Shown: positions 1 to 9,353 of the stretch, piece by piece
How positions within the stretch are numbered: position 1 is the first letter of the stretch
Layout of the letters: each line of letters begins with the position of its first letter
Translations under genes and position numbers: made by a program
Assembly: GCA_947177175.1 (NCBI GenBank)
Contig: CAMWTK010000003.1
Location: forward strand, 1-64,000
Source: an uncultured Treponema sp.
GTDB lineage: Bacteria > Spirochaetota > Spirochaetia > Treponematales > Treponemataceae
DNA length: 64,000 nt
Direction: 5' to 3'
The notes under the pieces: generated by a model
The model's database searches: none
The model's input: the letters and a program-made list of their open reading frames with translations, nothing else
What the model was told of the DNA's origin: nothing

Positions 1-2
1 TT

Positions 3-623
3 TTGCGGGACGCGCTCATGATCGTGCTTTTGGGATTTTTCACGCCGCTGTATTATATCGTCGTCGTAAAAAAGCAAAGCCCGGCGGTTTTTGGGCTGCA
101 CAAAAATAGGCTTGCCGCGAGCCTTGCGATCAATGTGGTCGCGGGCGGCGCATTGCTTGCGATGTTCATACGCAAGAACACGGAAGCAATCGTTTTTACG
201 CAAGGCTCGTTTTATGCGATGACGTATATTTTTGTCGCAGGAATTTTCGAGATGGTTTTTATCTACGGATTTCTGCGCCACGAGCTTGAGCGGGCGTTCG
301 GGATTGTGCCCGCGATTTTCCTCACCGCCGTTTTCTACAGCCTGCACCACGCGGGCTTTCAGCCGGAATTCGCCAAGCTGTTTTTCGTCGGCGTGATGTA
401 TGTCGCGGCGTTTTATTTCACGCGCAGCCTTTTTGCGCTGTTCCCGTTCTTTTGGGGAGTCGGCGCGTGTTGGGACGTTCTAGTCAATTCGGACGCGGGC
501 GCGCAGATTCAAAACAGAACGTCGTTCGTCGTCGCGCTGGCGATGCTTGCCGCGATGATTGGCATCGGCGTTTTTATTTGGCGCAAAAAACGGGAGGTTC
601 GTTATGGAAAAGGTTTGGACTGA
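3..623 (+). CDS. CPBP-family (CAAX protease-like) intramembrane metalloprotease, probably 5'-truncated by the window edge
   Basis: Multi-TM protein with EMVFIYGFLRHELER and an FYSLHH motif typical of CPBP; frame open to the window edge. Confidence 0.7.
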   Translation: MRDALMIVLLGFFTPLYYIVVVKKQSPAVFGLHKNRLAASLAINVVAGGALLAMFIRKNTEAIVFTQGSFYAMTYIFVAGIFEMVFIYGFLRHELERAFGIVPAIFLTAVFYSLHHAGFQPEFAKLFFVGVMYVAAFYFTRSLFALFPFFWGVGACWDVLVNSDAGAQIQNRTSFVVALAMLAAMIGIGVFIWRKKREVRYGKGLD

Positions 624-1002
624 AATGTACGAGGCAGCGAAGGCGGTGCTGAACGCGCGCAGGATTTCGGCATATATCACGTGTGGGGAAGTGGCTGCGG
701 CAATCCGCTCAAAATCGGGGAAGATTTACACGGGCGTGTGCATCGACACCTGCTCGACGCTCGGAATCTGCGCCGAAAGAAACGCAATCTTCAACATGAT
801 TACGAACGGCGAACAGGAAATCGACAAAGTGCTTTGCGTGATGCCCGACGGCTCGAACGGCGCACCGTGCGGCGCATGCCGCGAACTTATGGTTCAGCTT
901 ATGCCGGACGGAAAATACAAGGACATCGAGATTATGCTCGACTATGCGGGCGGGCGCACCATACGGCTCGGCGACATAACGCCCGAATGGTGGATAACAT
1001 AA
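604..1002 (+). CDS. Cytidine deaminase
   Basis: CAERNAIFNM and PCGACRELM zinc-binding motifs; ATG at 604 overlaps the end of the upstream ORF. Confidence 0.88.
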   Translation: MEKVWTEMYEAAKAVLNARRISAYITCGEVAAAIRSKSGKIYTGVCIDTCSTLGICAERNAIFNMITNGEQEIDKVLCVMPDGSNGAPCGACRELMVQLMPDGKYKDIEIMLDYAGGRTIRLGDITPEWWIT

Positions 1003-1039
1003 ATCCCCCGGACGGGAGAAATGTTGGAAGGAGTGCGGT

Positions 1040-1801
1040 ATGATTGGCGTTTATTTCAGCGGAACGGGAAACACAAAATATTGTGTCGAATATGTAGTGC
1101 ATCGGCTCGGCGGCGGCTCGGCCTACGCGATTGAAAGCGACGGGGCAATTGCCGCCGTACAATCAAGCGACGAAATCGTTTTTGCCTACCCCGTCTATTA
1201 TTCCAACGTGCCGAAAATCGTCCGGGACTTTATCGTGAGCAATGCCGGATTGTGGCGCGGCAAGAAAATTTTTGTCATTGCGACCATGGGCTTGTTCAGT
1301 GGCGACGGCGCGGGGTGCTCGGCCCGTCTGTTCAAAAAATGCGGCGCGGAAATTTTGGGCGGGCTGCATCTCAAAATGCCCGACTGCATCGGGGACGTGA
1401 AGTTGCTGAAAAAGCCGCTCGACGAAAACCGCAAAATAATAGCGGAAGCCGAACACAAAATGGACGCGGCCATAAACAGCATAAAGGGCGGCGCATATCC
1501 GAAAGACGGACTGCATTTTTTCTGCCGCATCGCAGGGCTGTTCGGACAGCGGCTGTATTTCGGCGGAAAAACGAAGCGTTATTACACCAAAATCAGGACG
1601 GACGAAAACAAATGCGTCAAATGCGGCTTGTGCGTATCACTCTGCCCGATGGCGAACATAAAAATAGAAGACAGGGTAATCTATCAAAATAAATGCACGA
1701 TGTGCTACCGATGTTTTGCGCATTGCCCGAAACAGGCGATTACGATTCTTGGTACGCGCGTGTACGAACAATGCCGGTTTGACTCCTACAAAGGACAATG
1801 A
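1040..1801 (+). CDS. EFR1-type flavodoxin/4Fe-4S ferredoxin fusion protein
   Basis: YFSGTGNTKYC flavodoxin N-terminus plus CVKCGLCVSLCP and CTMCYRCFAHCP clusters. Confidence 0.88.
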   Translation: MIGVYFSGTGNTKYCVEYVVHRLGGGSAYAIESDGAIAAVQSSDEIVFAYPVYYSNVPKIVRDFIVSNAGLWRGKKIFVIATMGLFSGDGAGCSARLFKKCGAEILGGLHLKMPDCIGDVKLLKKPLDENRKIIAEAEHKMDAAINSIKGGAYPKDGLHFFCRIAGLFGQRLYFGGKTKRYYTKIRTDENKCVKCGLCVSLCPMANIKIEDRVIYQNKCTMCYRCFAHCPKQAITILGTRVYEQCRFDSYKGQ

Positions 1802-1844
1802 CCGCGCGAAAAATCGGAATGCGGAATGGGAAAAGGAGGACAAC

Positions 1845-2051
1845 ATGCCTTACATAAAAATCGAAAGCGGCGCGCTCACCGACGAGCAAAAAACGCTGCT
1901 GATAAAACGCCTGACGGAAGTGTCATCGGAAATAATGCACATTCCGCCGGAATTTTTTACGACGACAATCACCGAGCTGCCCGACAAGAATTTCGGCATC
2001 GGCGGAAAAACGATAGACGCAATCAAATGCGAATACAAAGGCAGACAATAA
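1845..2051 (+). CDS. 4-oxalocrotonate tautomerase-family protein
   Basis: MPYIKIESGALTDEQK with Pro1; aaggagg SD upstream; the ORF track start at 1716 is too early. Confidence 0.75.
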   Translation: MPYIKIESGALTDEQKTLLIKRLTEVSSEIMHIPPEFFTTTITELPDKNFGIGGKTIDAIKCEYKGRQ

Positions 2052-2116
2052 TTTGACGGAAGTTTAAATCGGCAATTCAAGTTGAAACTTTTGAATTGCT
2101 GAAAACAGGAGAAACT

Positions 2117-2518
2117 ATGAGACTTGATGGATTCGGCCTGTTCGTGAACGACATGGCGAAAATGATTCGGTTTTACCGGGACGTATTGGGATTTGAGATT
2201 AAGGAAAGCGAAGATGCCGTCAACGTGTATCTGATAAAGGACGGCACGCTGTTCATGCTGTACGAAAGAAAGAATTTTGAAGGCATGACGAACCGAAAAT
2301 ATGCGTATGCAAGCGGCCTCAACGGGCACTTTGAAATCGCGCTGTATGTGGACACCTTTGAAGAAGTTGACAAGCGTTTTGCCGAAGCCGTCGGCAAAGG
2401 CGCGACTCCCGTGCTTGCGCCCACGACCGAACCGTGGGGACAGCGGACATGCTACATCGCCGACCCCGAAGGCAACCTGATTGAAATCGGCTCTTTCAAC
2501 AAGCCGTTTGAACGGTGA
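2117..2518 (+). CDS. VOC/glyoxalase-family protein
   Basis: FVNDMAKMIRFYRDVLGFEI ... YIADPEGNLIEI; SD caggag. Confidence 0.85.
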   Translation: MRLDGFGLFVNDMAKMIRFYRDVLGFEIKESEDAVNVYLIKDGTLFMLYERKNFEGMTNRKYAYASGLNGHFEIALYVDTFEEVDKRFAEAVGKGATPVLAPTTEPWGQRTCYIADPEGNLIEIGSFNKPFER

Positions 2519-2550
2519 ATTGCAATTTGGCGGAGGAATCGGAGGGGGAA

Positions 2551-3006
2551 ATGATTATCAGGCACTATGAGCCGACAGACTGCGAGGATGTGGCGAACTT
2601 GTTCTATCATACCGTCCATACGGTAAACGCCAAAGACTACACGAAAGAACAACTACATGCATGGGCTACGGGCAAAATCGACTTGGCAGAATGGAACAAA
2701 TCGCTTTCCGCGCATTATGCCGTTGTCGCAGTTGAAAATAATGGTATCGTCGGATTCGGCGACATTGACAAATCGGGGTATCTTGACAGGCTCTATGTGC
2801 ATAAGGACTATCAGCGGCGCGGCATTGCGACGGCGATCTGCGACAAGTTGGAACAGGTTGTCGCGGCGGATAAAATCGTCACTCACGCATCCATAACTGC
2901 GAAACCCTTTTTCGAGCAAAGAGGTTTTAAGGCTGTCAAAGAGCAACAAGTTATTAGGAATGGAATCGCCTTAACGAATTATGTGATGGAAAAACAAGTA
3001 CGATAG
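2551..3006 (+). CDS. GNAT-family N-acetyltransferase
   Basis: IRHYEPTDCEDVANLF ... LYVHKDYQRRGIATAICDKLE acetyl-CoA binding motif; SD ggaggggg. Confidence 0.87.
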   Translation: MIIRHYEPTDCEDVANLFYHTVHTVNAKDYTKEQLHAWATGKIDLAEWNKSLSAHYAVVAVENNGIVGFGDIDKSGYLDRLYVHKDYQRRGIATAICDKLEQVVAADKIVTHASITAKPFFEQRGFKAVKEQQVIRNGIALTNYVMEKQVR

Positions 3007-3039
3007 ATTCTGTAGCGAAAAAATCAGAGGCTTATATGC

Positions 3040-3090
3040 TTGACAAGTTAATGCAGATGAACTAAACTAGTTAATATATATGAATTAGTT
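3040..3090 (+). promoter_or_regulatory. sigma70-like promoter (TTGACA-17-TAAACT) with an overlapping 26-bp imperfect palindrome, candidate MarR operator
   Basis: TTGACA 3040-3045, TAAACT 3063-3068, AACTAGTTAATATATATGAATTAGTT 3065-3090. Confidence 0.6.
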
Positions 3091-3102
3091 GGCGGAAATA
3101 AC

Positions 3103-3531
3103 ATGGATAAATATTTTTTTGCGAACGCGGTGCTATCCGTTTTCTGTAAAAACTATATGGGATTAAAAAAAGGACTTCCCGTCCGTCCAAGCGAAATGGG
3201 CGTTCTTAATATCATTTCCGAAACGGCAGGTCCGCATACGCCCGTTATGCTGGCGGAAATGCTGAAAGTGTCAAAGCCGATGATAACGGCGCATATCACT
3301 TCGCTTGAAAAAAACGGGTATATCATCAGAAGTCCGTCGCCGCAGGACAAACGCGCCTACTACATTCTGCCGACCGAAAAGGCGAAAACCCTTGTGCAAG
3401 AGGCAAAGTCAGATTTAAAAAACAAACTTGACGTTCTGAAAAAAGAGCTGGGGCGAAACGAATTTAACGCTTTGGTAGCCATTGCGGAGAAAGCAAACAA
3501 AATTATTGAGCGTAATAATTACGAGGTGTGA
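3103..3531 (+). CDS. MarR-family transcriptional regulator
   Basis: wHTH: LAEMLKVSKPMITAHITSLEKNGYIIRSPSPQDKRAYYILPTEK. Confidence 0.87.
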   Translation: MDKYFFANAVLSVFCKNYMGLKKGLPVRPSEMGVLNIISETAGPHTPVMLAEMLKVSKPMITAHITSLEKNGYIIRSPSPQDKRAYYILPTEKAKTLVQEAKSDLKNKLDVLKKELGRNEFNALVAIAEKANKIIERNNYEV

Positions 3532-3533
3532 TT

Positions 3534-4277
3534 ATGCAAAATGACGAAATCAAAAAAGCCATACCGTGGAATCCGTGGCACGGGTGCAAAAAGGTAAGCC
3601 CGGGCTGTAAAAATTGTTTTGTGTACAAAATGGACAAAAGATACGGCAGAGACACCGCAAAAATCGAAAAGGGCAAAACCACCTACGAACTGAAGGACAA
3701 AGATTGTCCGCCGCACTCTTTGGTGAAGTTGTGTTTTTCTTCGGATTTCTTTATCGAAGAAGCCGACGCATGGCGAGACGGTTGCTGGGATTTTATCCGA
3801 AGAAGAAAGGACTGCAAATTCGTGCTCACGACCAAACGCCCCGAAAGAATAAAATCTTGCGTTCCTCCCGACTGGGGCGAAGGCTGGGAACACGTCTATA
3901 TGAGCATTTCCATTGAAAATCAAGAAATGGCGGATTTCAGGCTGAAACATTTTTTGGAAGCACCTGTCAAGCACAGGGAAGTTTTTTGCTCGCCACTCAT
4001 CGGACCGATTTCTTTGGGAAAATATCTTGATACGGGGCTGATTAAATGCGTGAACGTCGGTGGCGAAATGGCACCAAAAGCGGACGTGCGCCCCATTGAG
4101 TTTGAATGGGTAAAAAATCTGTATCTTGAAGCCAAAGAAAGGAATATCGAATTTTATTTTCATCAATGCGGCTCGATGTTTTTGAAGGACGGAAAGAATA
4201 TCGGAAAATGGAATCTCAACGAACAAATCGCCCGCGCCGAAGAAATTCAGCACGAACTTGAAAGAATGTACCGATAA
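3534..4277 (+). CDS. DUF5131 (phage Gp37/Gp68-like) protein
   Basis: IPWNPWHGCKKVSPGCKNCFVYKM and MSISIENQEMADFRL typical of DUF5131. Confidence 0.82.
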   Translation: MQNDEIKKAIPWNPWHGCKKVSPGCKNCFVYKMDKRYGRDTAKIEKGKTTYELKDKDCPPHSLVKLCFSSDFFIEEADAWRDGCWDFIRRRKDCKFVLTTKRPERIKSCVPPDWGEGWEHVYMSISIENQEMADFRLKHFLEAPVKHREVFCSPLIGPISLGKYLDTGLIKCVNVGGEMAPKADVRPIEFEWVKNLYLEAKERNIEFYFHQCGSMFLKDGKNIGKWNLNEQIARAEEIQHELERMYR

Positions 4278-4288
4278 AATTCAATTTA

Positions 4289-4849
4289 GTGGAGAATATA
4301 AAACAAATGGAAGAAAAGAGAATTGATTTGAGAATTCCCGATAACAAGCGTAATGAACAAATAAAAAGAACATCGGATACGCTGTTCAAACTGAATCATG
4401 CGCAACCGCTTACGGAAGAATATAACAACTTGGTAAAAGAACTTTTCGTTGGTGGGCTTGGAGAAAACTGCATTATTACAGGTCCGTTTTATATCATTAT
4501 CGCTGACAATGTGCATATTGGAAATAATGTGGCTATTAATCCGTACTTTAAGTGTATGTCGGCAGGGCACATCTATATCGAAGATAACGTGCAGATAGCA
4601 ATGAACGTGTCGATTATTACGAATAATCACGATTTCTACGATAGAGCTGTACTGACCGTTAAAGATGTTCGCATCAAAAAGAATGCGTGGATAGGCGCAG
4701 GCGCAATCATACTGCCGGGCGTAACGATTGGTGAAAATGCAATAGTTGGTGCGGGTAGTGTGGTAACGAAAGACGTTGCGCCGAATACCATTGTTGCAGG
4801 AAACCCCGCACGGGTTATCAAACAACTCGAGCCCGAAAAATTCCATTAA
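4289..4849 (+). CDS. Sugar/maltose O-acetyltransferase-like hexapeptide-repeat protein
   Basis: Hexapeptide repeats and WIGAGAIILPGVTIGENAIVGAGSVVTKDV. Confidence 0.88.
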   Translation: MENIKQMEEKRIDLRIPDNKRNEQIKRTSDTLFKLNHAQPLTEEYNNLVKELFVGGLGENCIITGPFYIIIADNVHIGNNVAINPYFKCMSAGHIYIEDNVQIAMNVSIITNNHDFYDRAVLTVKDVRIKKNAWIGAGAIILPGVTIGENAIVGAGSVVTKDVAPNTIVAGNPARVIKQLEPEKFH

Positions 4850-4903
4850 AGCATAACGATAAATTTCAATTTAGCGTTCCAAAGTAAAAAATGAAATATT
4901 GAG

Positions 4904-4943
4904 AAGAGCAGGGCTATGGCAAAACCGTAGCTCTTATTTTTTT
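4904..4943 (+). terminator. Rho-independent terminator
   Basis: aagagcagggctatggcaaaaccgtagctctt hairpin followed by atttttttta. Confidence 0.55.
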
Positions 4944-5067
4944 ATAGATTAAAATATTATAATTATTATAATTAAAAGGAAAATCCTTTTCGTACAATGA
5001 GAACCTAATTTGGGTGTGAAGAGCAGTTGTCTTTGGGGGAAGAGACAGAAAACGATTTTTTAAGATA

Positions 5068-5199
5068 ATGAAAATCTACGAGTTTGCCCGCAGTTTTATG
5101 GCGGAACACGGCAACCCAAATCAATGGGATCCTACGAAGTGGCCGCAAGCGAACTTGGCTATGTTTTCGCCAGACAATAGCAAAGCAAAAGGCACTTGA
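5068..5199 (+). pseudogene. Remnant of the N-terminal part of a GNAT acetyltransferase (43 aa)
   Basis: MKIYEFARSFMAEHGNPNQWDPTKWPQANLAMFSPDNSKAKGT*, resembling the 'ARxFMxEHGNPxQW' segment of GNAT proteins, then stops. Confidence 0.5.
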
Positions 5200-5257
5200 C
5201 CTCAATTACCATTTAAATCATAGTAAACAGAAACCAAATATCTAGGAGACCCGCTTT

Positions 5258-5959
5258 ATGGAAATTAAAGATAAAATCATTGCCTTGCTCATTGATTCTG
5301 ACAATATTTCAAGTGACTACTTTTCAATAATATTGGATGAATTAAGTCAATATGGAAAAGTTACATATAGGCGTTTATATGGGGATTTTACTAATCCAAA
5401 AGCTAATGGTTGGAAACAAGTTTTATTAGATCATTCTATTGAACAAATACAACAAGTAGCATTTACAAAAGGAAAAAATGCTACTGATTCAAAAATGATA
5501 ATTGACGCAATGGATATCCTTTATCAAGGGAAAGTAGATTGCTTTTGCCTTGCGACAAGCGATAGTGATTTTACAAATTTAGCAATGCGCTTTAGAAATG
5601 ATAATTTAGTAGTTATTGGTGCCGGCGAACAGAAAACACCGACTTCATTTAGAAATGCATGTGACAGATTTATAGCTATAGATGATTTGTTAAAAACAAA
5701 AGTGCAAGAAAAGGAAAAAAACAAAGAAGAACATCAAGCAAATAATGATGAAATCAAAGAAAGACGCTCACATTTAATAAATATTGCCAAAGACATTATA
5801 AATGCAAATGCCGGAATAGACGGCTGGATGCATCTTGCTGCATTGATGAATGAAATCTATCGTAAAGAAAATGATTTTAATGCAAAACTCTATGGTTATA
5901 AGAATCCAAGCTCAATATTTAAGAATCCGAAAGCGACGGTAAGAAAGTATTTGAGCTAA
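5258..5959 (+). CDS. NYN-domain protein with a C-terminal OST-HTH/LOTUS-like segment (predicted RNase fold)
   Basis: ALLIDSDNIS ... ATDSKMIIDAMDILY ... FCLATSDSDFTNLAMR acidic NYN motifs; markedly AT-rich. Confidence 0.82.
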   Translation: MEIKDKIIALLIDSDNISSDYFSIILDELSQYGKVTYRRLYGDFTNPKANGWKQVLLDHSIEQIQQVAFTKGKNATDSKMIIDAMDILYQGKVDCFCLATSDSDFTNLAMRFRNDNLVVIGAGEQKTPTSFRNACDRFIAIDDLLKTKVQEKEKNKEEHQANNDEIKERRSHLINIAKDIINANAGIDGWMHLAALMNEIYRKENDFNAKLYGYKNPSSIFKNPKATVRKYLS

Positions 5960-6110
5960 AACTCATAGCAGGTGCGGCTCAAATAAAACTTAATTAGTTT
6001 TAATGCATAAGTATTTATGCAAAATAGATTTGTTAATCTGTAAGAGTACTGTATTCAGTGTTATCAGACAAGAGAAGTGATATAAATTCCAATGCAACGG
6101 AGGAAACGCA

Positions 6111-6701
6111 ATGAAAAAGATACTGTATGTCATTCTGGAGCAATGGGCGGACTGGGAGCTTGCCTACGTTTCGTCTGCGGTGAATATGCTCGGCGGCGGC
6201 GCGTTTGAGAACAAAACCGTGTCGCTTACGAAAAACGCCGTAACGTCAATCGGCAGCATCAAGTGCCTGCCCGATTACGACGTGCAAGGCGTTCCGTCCG
6301 ACTACGATGCCCTCATCCTTATCGGCGGAATGTCGTGGCGCAATGAAAGCGCGCTGCAACTCAAGCCGCTCATCGATGGCTGCGTCAAGCGCGGCAAAGT
6401 GCTGGGCGCAATCTGCGACGCATGCAGGTTTCTTGGCTCGGTCGGCGCACTGAACGGCGCGAGGCATACGGCGAACGACCTGAACGAACTAAAACAGCAG
6501 CCCGCCTACACCAACGAGCGCGGCTTTGTCCCCAGGCAGGCCGTTTCGGACAAGAACATCGTCACGGCAAACGGAACGGCCGCGCTTGAATTCGCGCAGG
6601 AAATTTTGCGCGCCCTGTCCGTCGCGCCCGAAGCACAAATCAAAGGCTGGTACGACTTCCACAAACTCGGCTTCTACACCGCGCCAATGCCGAAGATGTG
6701 A
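6111..6701 (+). CDS. DJ-1/PfpI-family protein
   Basis: DALILIGGMSWRN ... GKVLGAICDACRFLGSVGALNGARHTAN nucleophile-elbow region. Confidence 0.85.
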   Translation: MKKILYVILEQWADWELAYVSSAVNMLGGGAFENKTVSLTKNAVTSIGSIKCLPDYDVQGVPSDYDALILIGGMSWRNESALQLKPLIDGCVKRGKVLGAICDACRFLGSVGALNGARHTANDLNELKQQPAYTNERGFVPRQAVSDKNIVTANGTAALEFAQEILRALSVAPEAQIKGWYDFHKLGFYTAPMPKM

Positions 6702-6715
6702 TGGGTGAGAAAAAG

Positions 6716-6739
6716 CGCCACGGCAGATGCCGTGGCGCA
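6716..6739 (-). terminator. Terminator of the minus-strand lipoprotein gene
   Basis: Perfect 10-bp stem gcgccacggc/gccgtggcgc; T5 tract on the minus strand. Confidence 0.75.
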
Positions 6740-6745
6740 CTTCCT

Positions 6746-7159
6746 TTAATTACTCGTTTTTGTGATGCTTCCGTGTTTTGTGTATGTTCTGCCGCTGATA
6801 GAGAGATTAGTATTTAAACTGCCGTTGTATGGATTAGAAATCAAATAATACTTAACTATTCCGCTTGGCCACTGTTCTCCATCTCCAAGGGCATTTGTTC
6901 CTGTAAAAGAGAGGGACGATCCATTTGCTTTGTATGTACCTATCTCTAATACTACCGTTCCGTAGTATTCAGTGCCTTCATAAATCCGCTCATACGATCC
7001 GTCGTCATACAGGTTGTAGGTGTCGGTGTACGAAGTGGCTTCATACTTGTATACCGTGCCGCTTTTTGTATTGTCACCGCACCCGATGAGACAAAGCCCC
7101 CCCGTTGCCAAGCAGACAGTCGCCACAGTGACCGCCAGTTTCTTCCATAATTTTTGCAT
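6746..7159 (-). CDS. Small lipoprotein of unknown function
   Basis: Signal peptide and lipobox CLIGCGDN. Confidence 0.65.
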   Translation of the reverse strand: MQKLWKKLAVTVATVCLATGGLCLIGCGDNTKSGTVYKYEATSYTDTYNLYDDGSYERIYEGTEYYGTVVLEIGTYKANGSSLSFTGTNALGDGEQWPSGIVKYYLISNPYNGSLNTNLSISGRTYTKHGSITKTSN

Positions 7160-7229
7160 GAAATGCTCCTTTCGACCTTTTCGGTCATGTTGTTTTTTTC
7201 AGCGATTCCGACGAACCGCTGTTTTTTAC

Positions 7230-8021
7230 TTATGTTCTAATCCATTCCGTTCCGCTACGCAGGTACACGCCCCGCGCCGCCATATACGAACCGACTCCGG
7301 GATTTCCCGAACGCATTGCCGCCTCACGGAACTTTGCGCCGCCGGGAAATACGGTGTTGTCGGCAATGCACGTGCCGTCTCCTTTGAACGTAACGCTGCC
7401 GAGGTTGGCGCAAGACGAAAATGCGTCTCTGTCGATGTATTCCACGATTGCGGGAATGGTTATGCTGTCAATCAGCGTGCAGTTATGGAACGCATACTCG
7501 CCGATTGTCATGACAAAATCCGGGATTGTGATGTTCTCAAGCGATGTGCAGTAATAGAATGCGTAGTCGCCAATTGCCGTGACGGAATTCGGAATGGAAA
7601 TAGACCGTAATTGTCTCCATCCTGCGAACGCCTCGTCGCCGATTTGGGCAAGGTCGTCCGGCAGGATAAGCGAGACAATCATTGCCGAGCCGGTCAGATA
7701 TGGTGACGAAACGAAGCCCGTGACGGAACTTTCCGAAAGGTCAAGATTGACGTACTTTCCCGCCTCTGCCAAAACGGCGTATACTGCCGATGCCGTTTCT
7801 TTTCCGTCAAACGCAATGTCAACGGGATCGTCCGGGCTTGCTCCGCCCTCGGCACTTTCCAGCGCGGCTTTCAGTTTTGTAAGCGAATGCAGCGCATCAG
7901 AATCAGTGTCGGATTGGATTGTGACATTGCATCCTGCCGTGAGTATGGCGGCGCACAGTGCGGCAACTGTTGCCGCTTTCTGCGCGTATCGTCGTATCCG
8001 TTTTAATCCAGTCCTGCACAT
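7230..8021 (-). CDS. BspA-like leucine-rich-repeat (LRR_5) lipoprotein
   Basis: Repeats: SISIPNSVTAIGDYAFYYCTSLENITIPDFVMTIGEYAFHNCT. Confidence 0.85.
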   Translation of the reverse strand: MCRTGLKRIRRYAQKAATVAALCAAILTAGCNVTIQSDTDSDALHSLTKLKAALESAEGGASPDDPVDIAFDGKETASAVYAVLAEAGKYVNLDLSESSVTGFVSSPYLTGSAMIVSLILPDDLAQIGDEAFAGWRQLRSISIPNSVTAIGDYAFYYCTSLENITIPDFVMTIGEYAFHNCTLIDSITIPAIVEYIDRDAFSSCANLGSVTFKGDGTCIADNTVFPGGAKFREAAMRSGNPGVGSYMAARGVYLRSGTEWIRT

Positions 8022-8042
8022 AATTCTGCCGCGCCGTTTCTG

Positions 8043-9335
8043 TTATCTCTGCATCTGTTCGGCAGCCCGCTGGTTTGCCGAGTTGCGTTGCCGCATTTCA
8101 TTCAGCATAGACCAAGCTTCCTGGTTGTTGCTGCTTTTTGCGACTGCTTCCATGAGGACGACCGCCTTGTCCGTACCTTCTGCCACTTCCGTCATCACCG
8201 CCTGATTGTAGCCTGCCGCAAACTCCTTTGACTGTGCGTAAATCTTGCCGTAAGCGGCCGCGGCGTTCGCATAATCTTTTGCGCTGGCCAGTTTTTTCGC
8301 CTCGTTCATCGCAGTCTTGACGTTCGGGTCGGTGCTGTCGGTCTTTGCGAGCTTCAGCGAAAGTGTGCGCTTGGTGGGCACCATGTCGCTGATGATTTTC
8401 TTAACCGTTTTGCCTCTTGCGGAAGCGATGACCGACGTGTCGGTCGGCAGTTTTGACCGGTCCGTATTCGACATACCGGCGGTCTTCCCCGATGTTGCAG
8501 TGCCCCTGCCGACAGATGCCCCGGTGCGTATACGGATAAGTTCATAATCAATATTTACCGTTGCAACTTTGGTATAGTATTCGACCATTTTGTAAACGGT
8601 ATTTCCGGCGGCATCTTTGAGGATGGTGCCGTCTGATTTTTTCGCTGCTTCTTTCTTTTTTTCGGTCTCAATGTTTGTCGAGCCGTCCGTCTTCAGCGTA
8701 AGCAATGCGTCAACTGATCCCGTGTATTCAGAGGCGACGAACAATGCGTTCGCCACGTTGACATGTTTTCCGCCGCCCAGAATGCTGAACAGTTCGCCCA
8801 TGTCCCTTGAGTCGGGCTTGTCAAGTCCGTAGCAGACGCCCACCAAGTCCACTGCGCTGCCTTTGCTCAGCGTGGCGGCTTTCTTGACCTCTGATCTTTC
8901 AATGTATACATCGACCGAATCGTTGCCCACGCCGAGCCGGATAGCGCGTTCCTGGATTTCCGTGACCGTGCCGGAGATTTTGACGGCTTTTCCTTTGTAG
9001 GTTTCGTTCGCTGCCATTGCGTTGGCATCGTAGGCTTTCACCATGCTCGCGGCGTTTGTTTCTGTAGCGTCGCGCAAAAGCCTTTGCAGCCGCAGCCACT
9101 GTTGCACTTCGCTGATTTCTGCCGAGGTGGCAATACTGTACAGCCCGGTGCCGGTCAGTGCCGTTGAGATTTCTGCCGCTGTTTCGGAATCATTGGAAAT
9201 AATGCCGATTTTGCTGATTCCTCTCATGTCCAGCCGTGCTGGCTCTGTGTAGGATATGGGAACTGCCGTTTGGCATCCCGTTACAAGCACCGCCGTAGTC
9301 AGCGCGGCGGCAAACAACATCGCTGTTTTCTTCAT
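8043..9335 (-). CDS. Lipoprotein with OB-fold (tRNA_anti-like) segment and C-terminal tetratricopeptide-like region
   Basis: Lipobox LVTGCQ; YKGKAVKISGTVTEI OB-like segment; helical C-terminus. Confidence 0.6.
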   Translation of the reverse strand: MKKTAMLFAAALTTAVLVTGCQTAVPISYTEPARLDMRGISKIGIISNDSETAAEISTALTGTGLYSIATSAEISEVQQWLRLQRLLRDATETNAASMVKAYDANAMAANETYKGKAVKISGTVTEIQERAIRLGVGNDSVDVYIERSEVKKAATLSKGSAVDLVGVCYGLDKPDSRDMGELFSILGGGKHVNVANALFVASEYTGSVDALLTLKTDGSTNIETEKKKEAAKKSDGTILKDAAGNTVYKMVEYYTKVATVNIDYELIRIRTGASVGRGTATSGKTAGMSNTDRSKLPTDTSVIASARGKTVKKIISDMVPTKRTLSLKLAKTDSTDPNVKTAMNEAKKLASAKDYANAAAAYGKIYAQSKEFAAGYNQAVMTEVAEGTDKAVVLMEAVAKSSNNQEAWSMLNEMRQRNSANQRAAEQMQR

Positions 9336-9353
9336 ATAAAACTCCTATTACCT

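Noticed and set aside
1003-4849. Integron gene-cassette array
   Set aside because: Small same-strand genes and AATTTrGyGG-like junctions are suggestive, but I found no attC-like GTTRRRY cores and no integrase; the junction motif is partly just the SD region.
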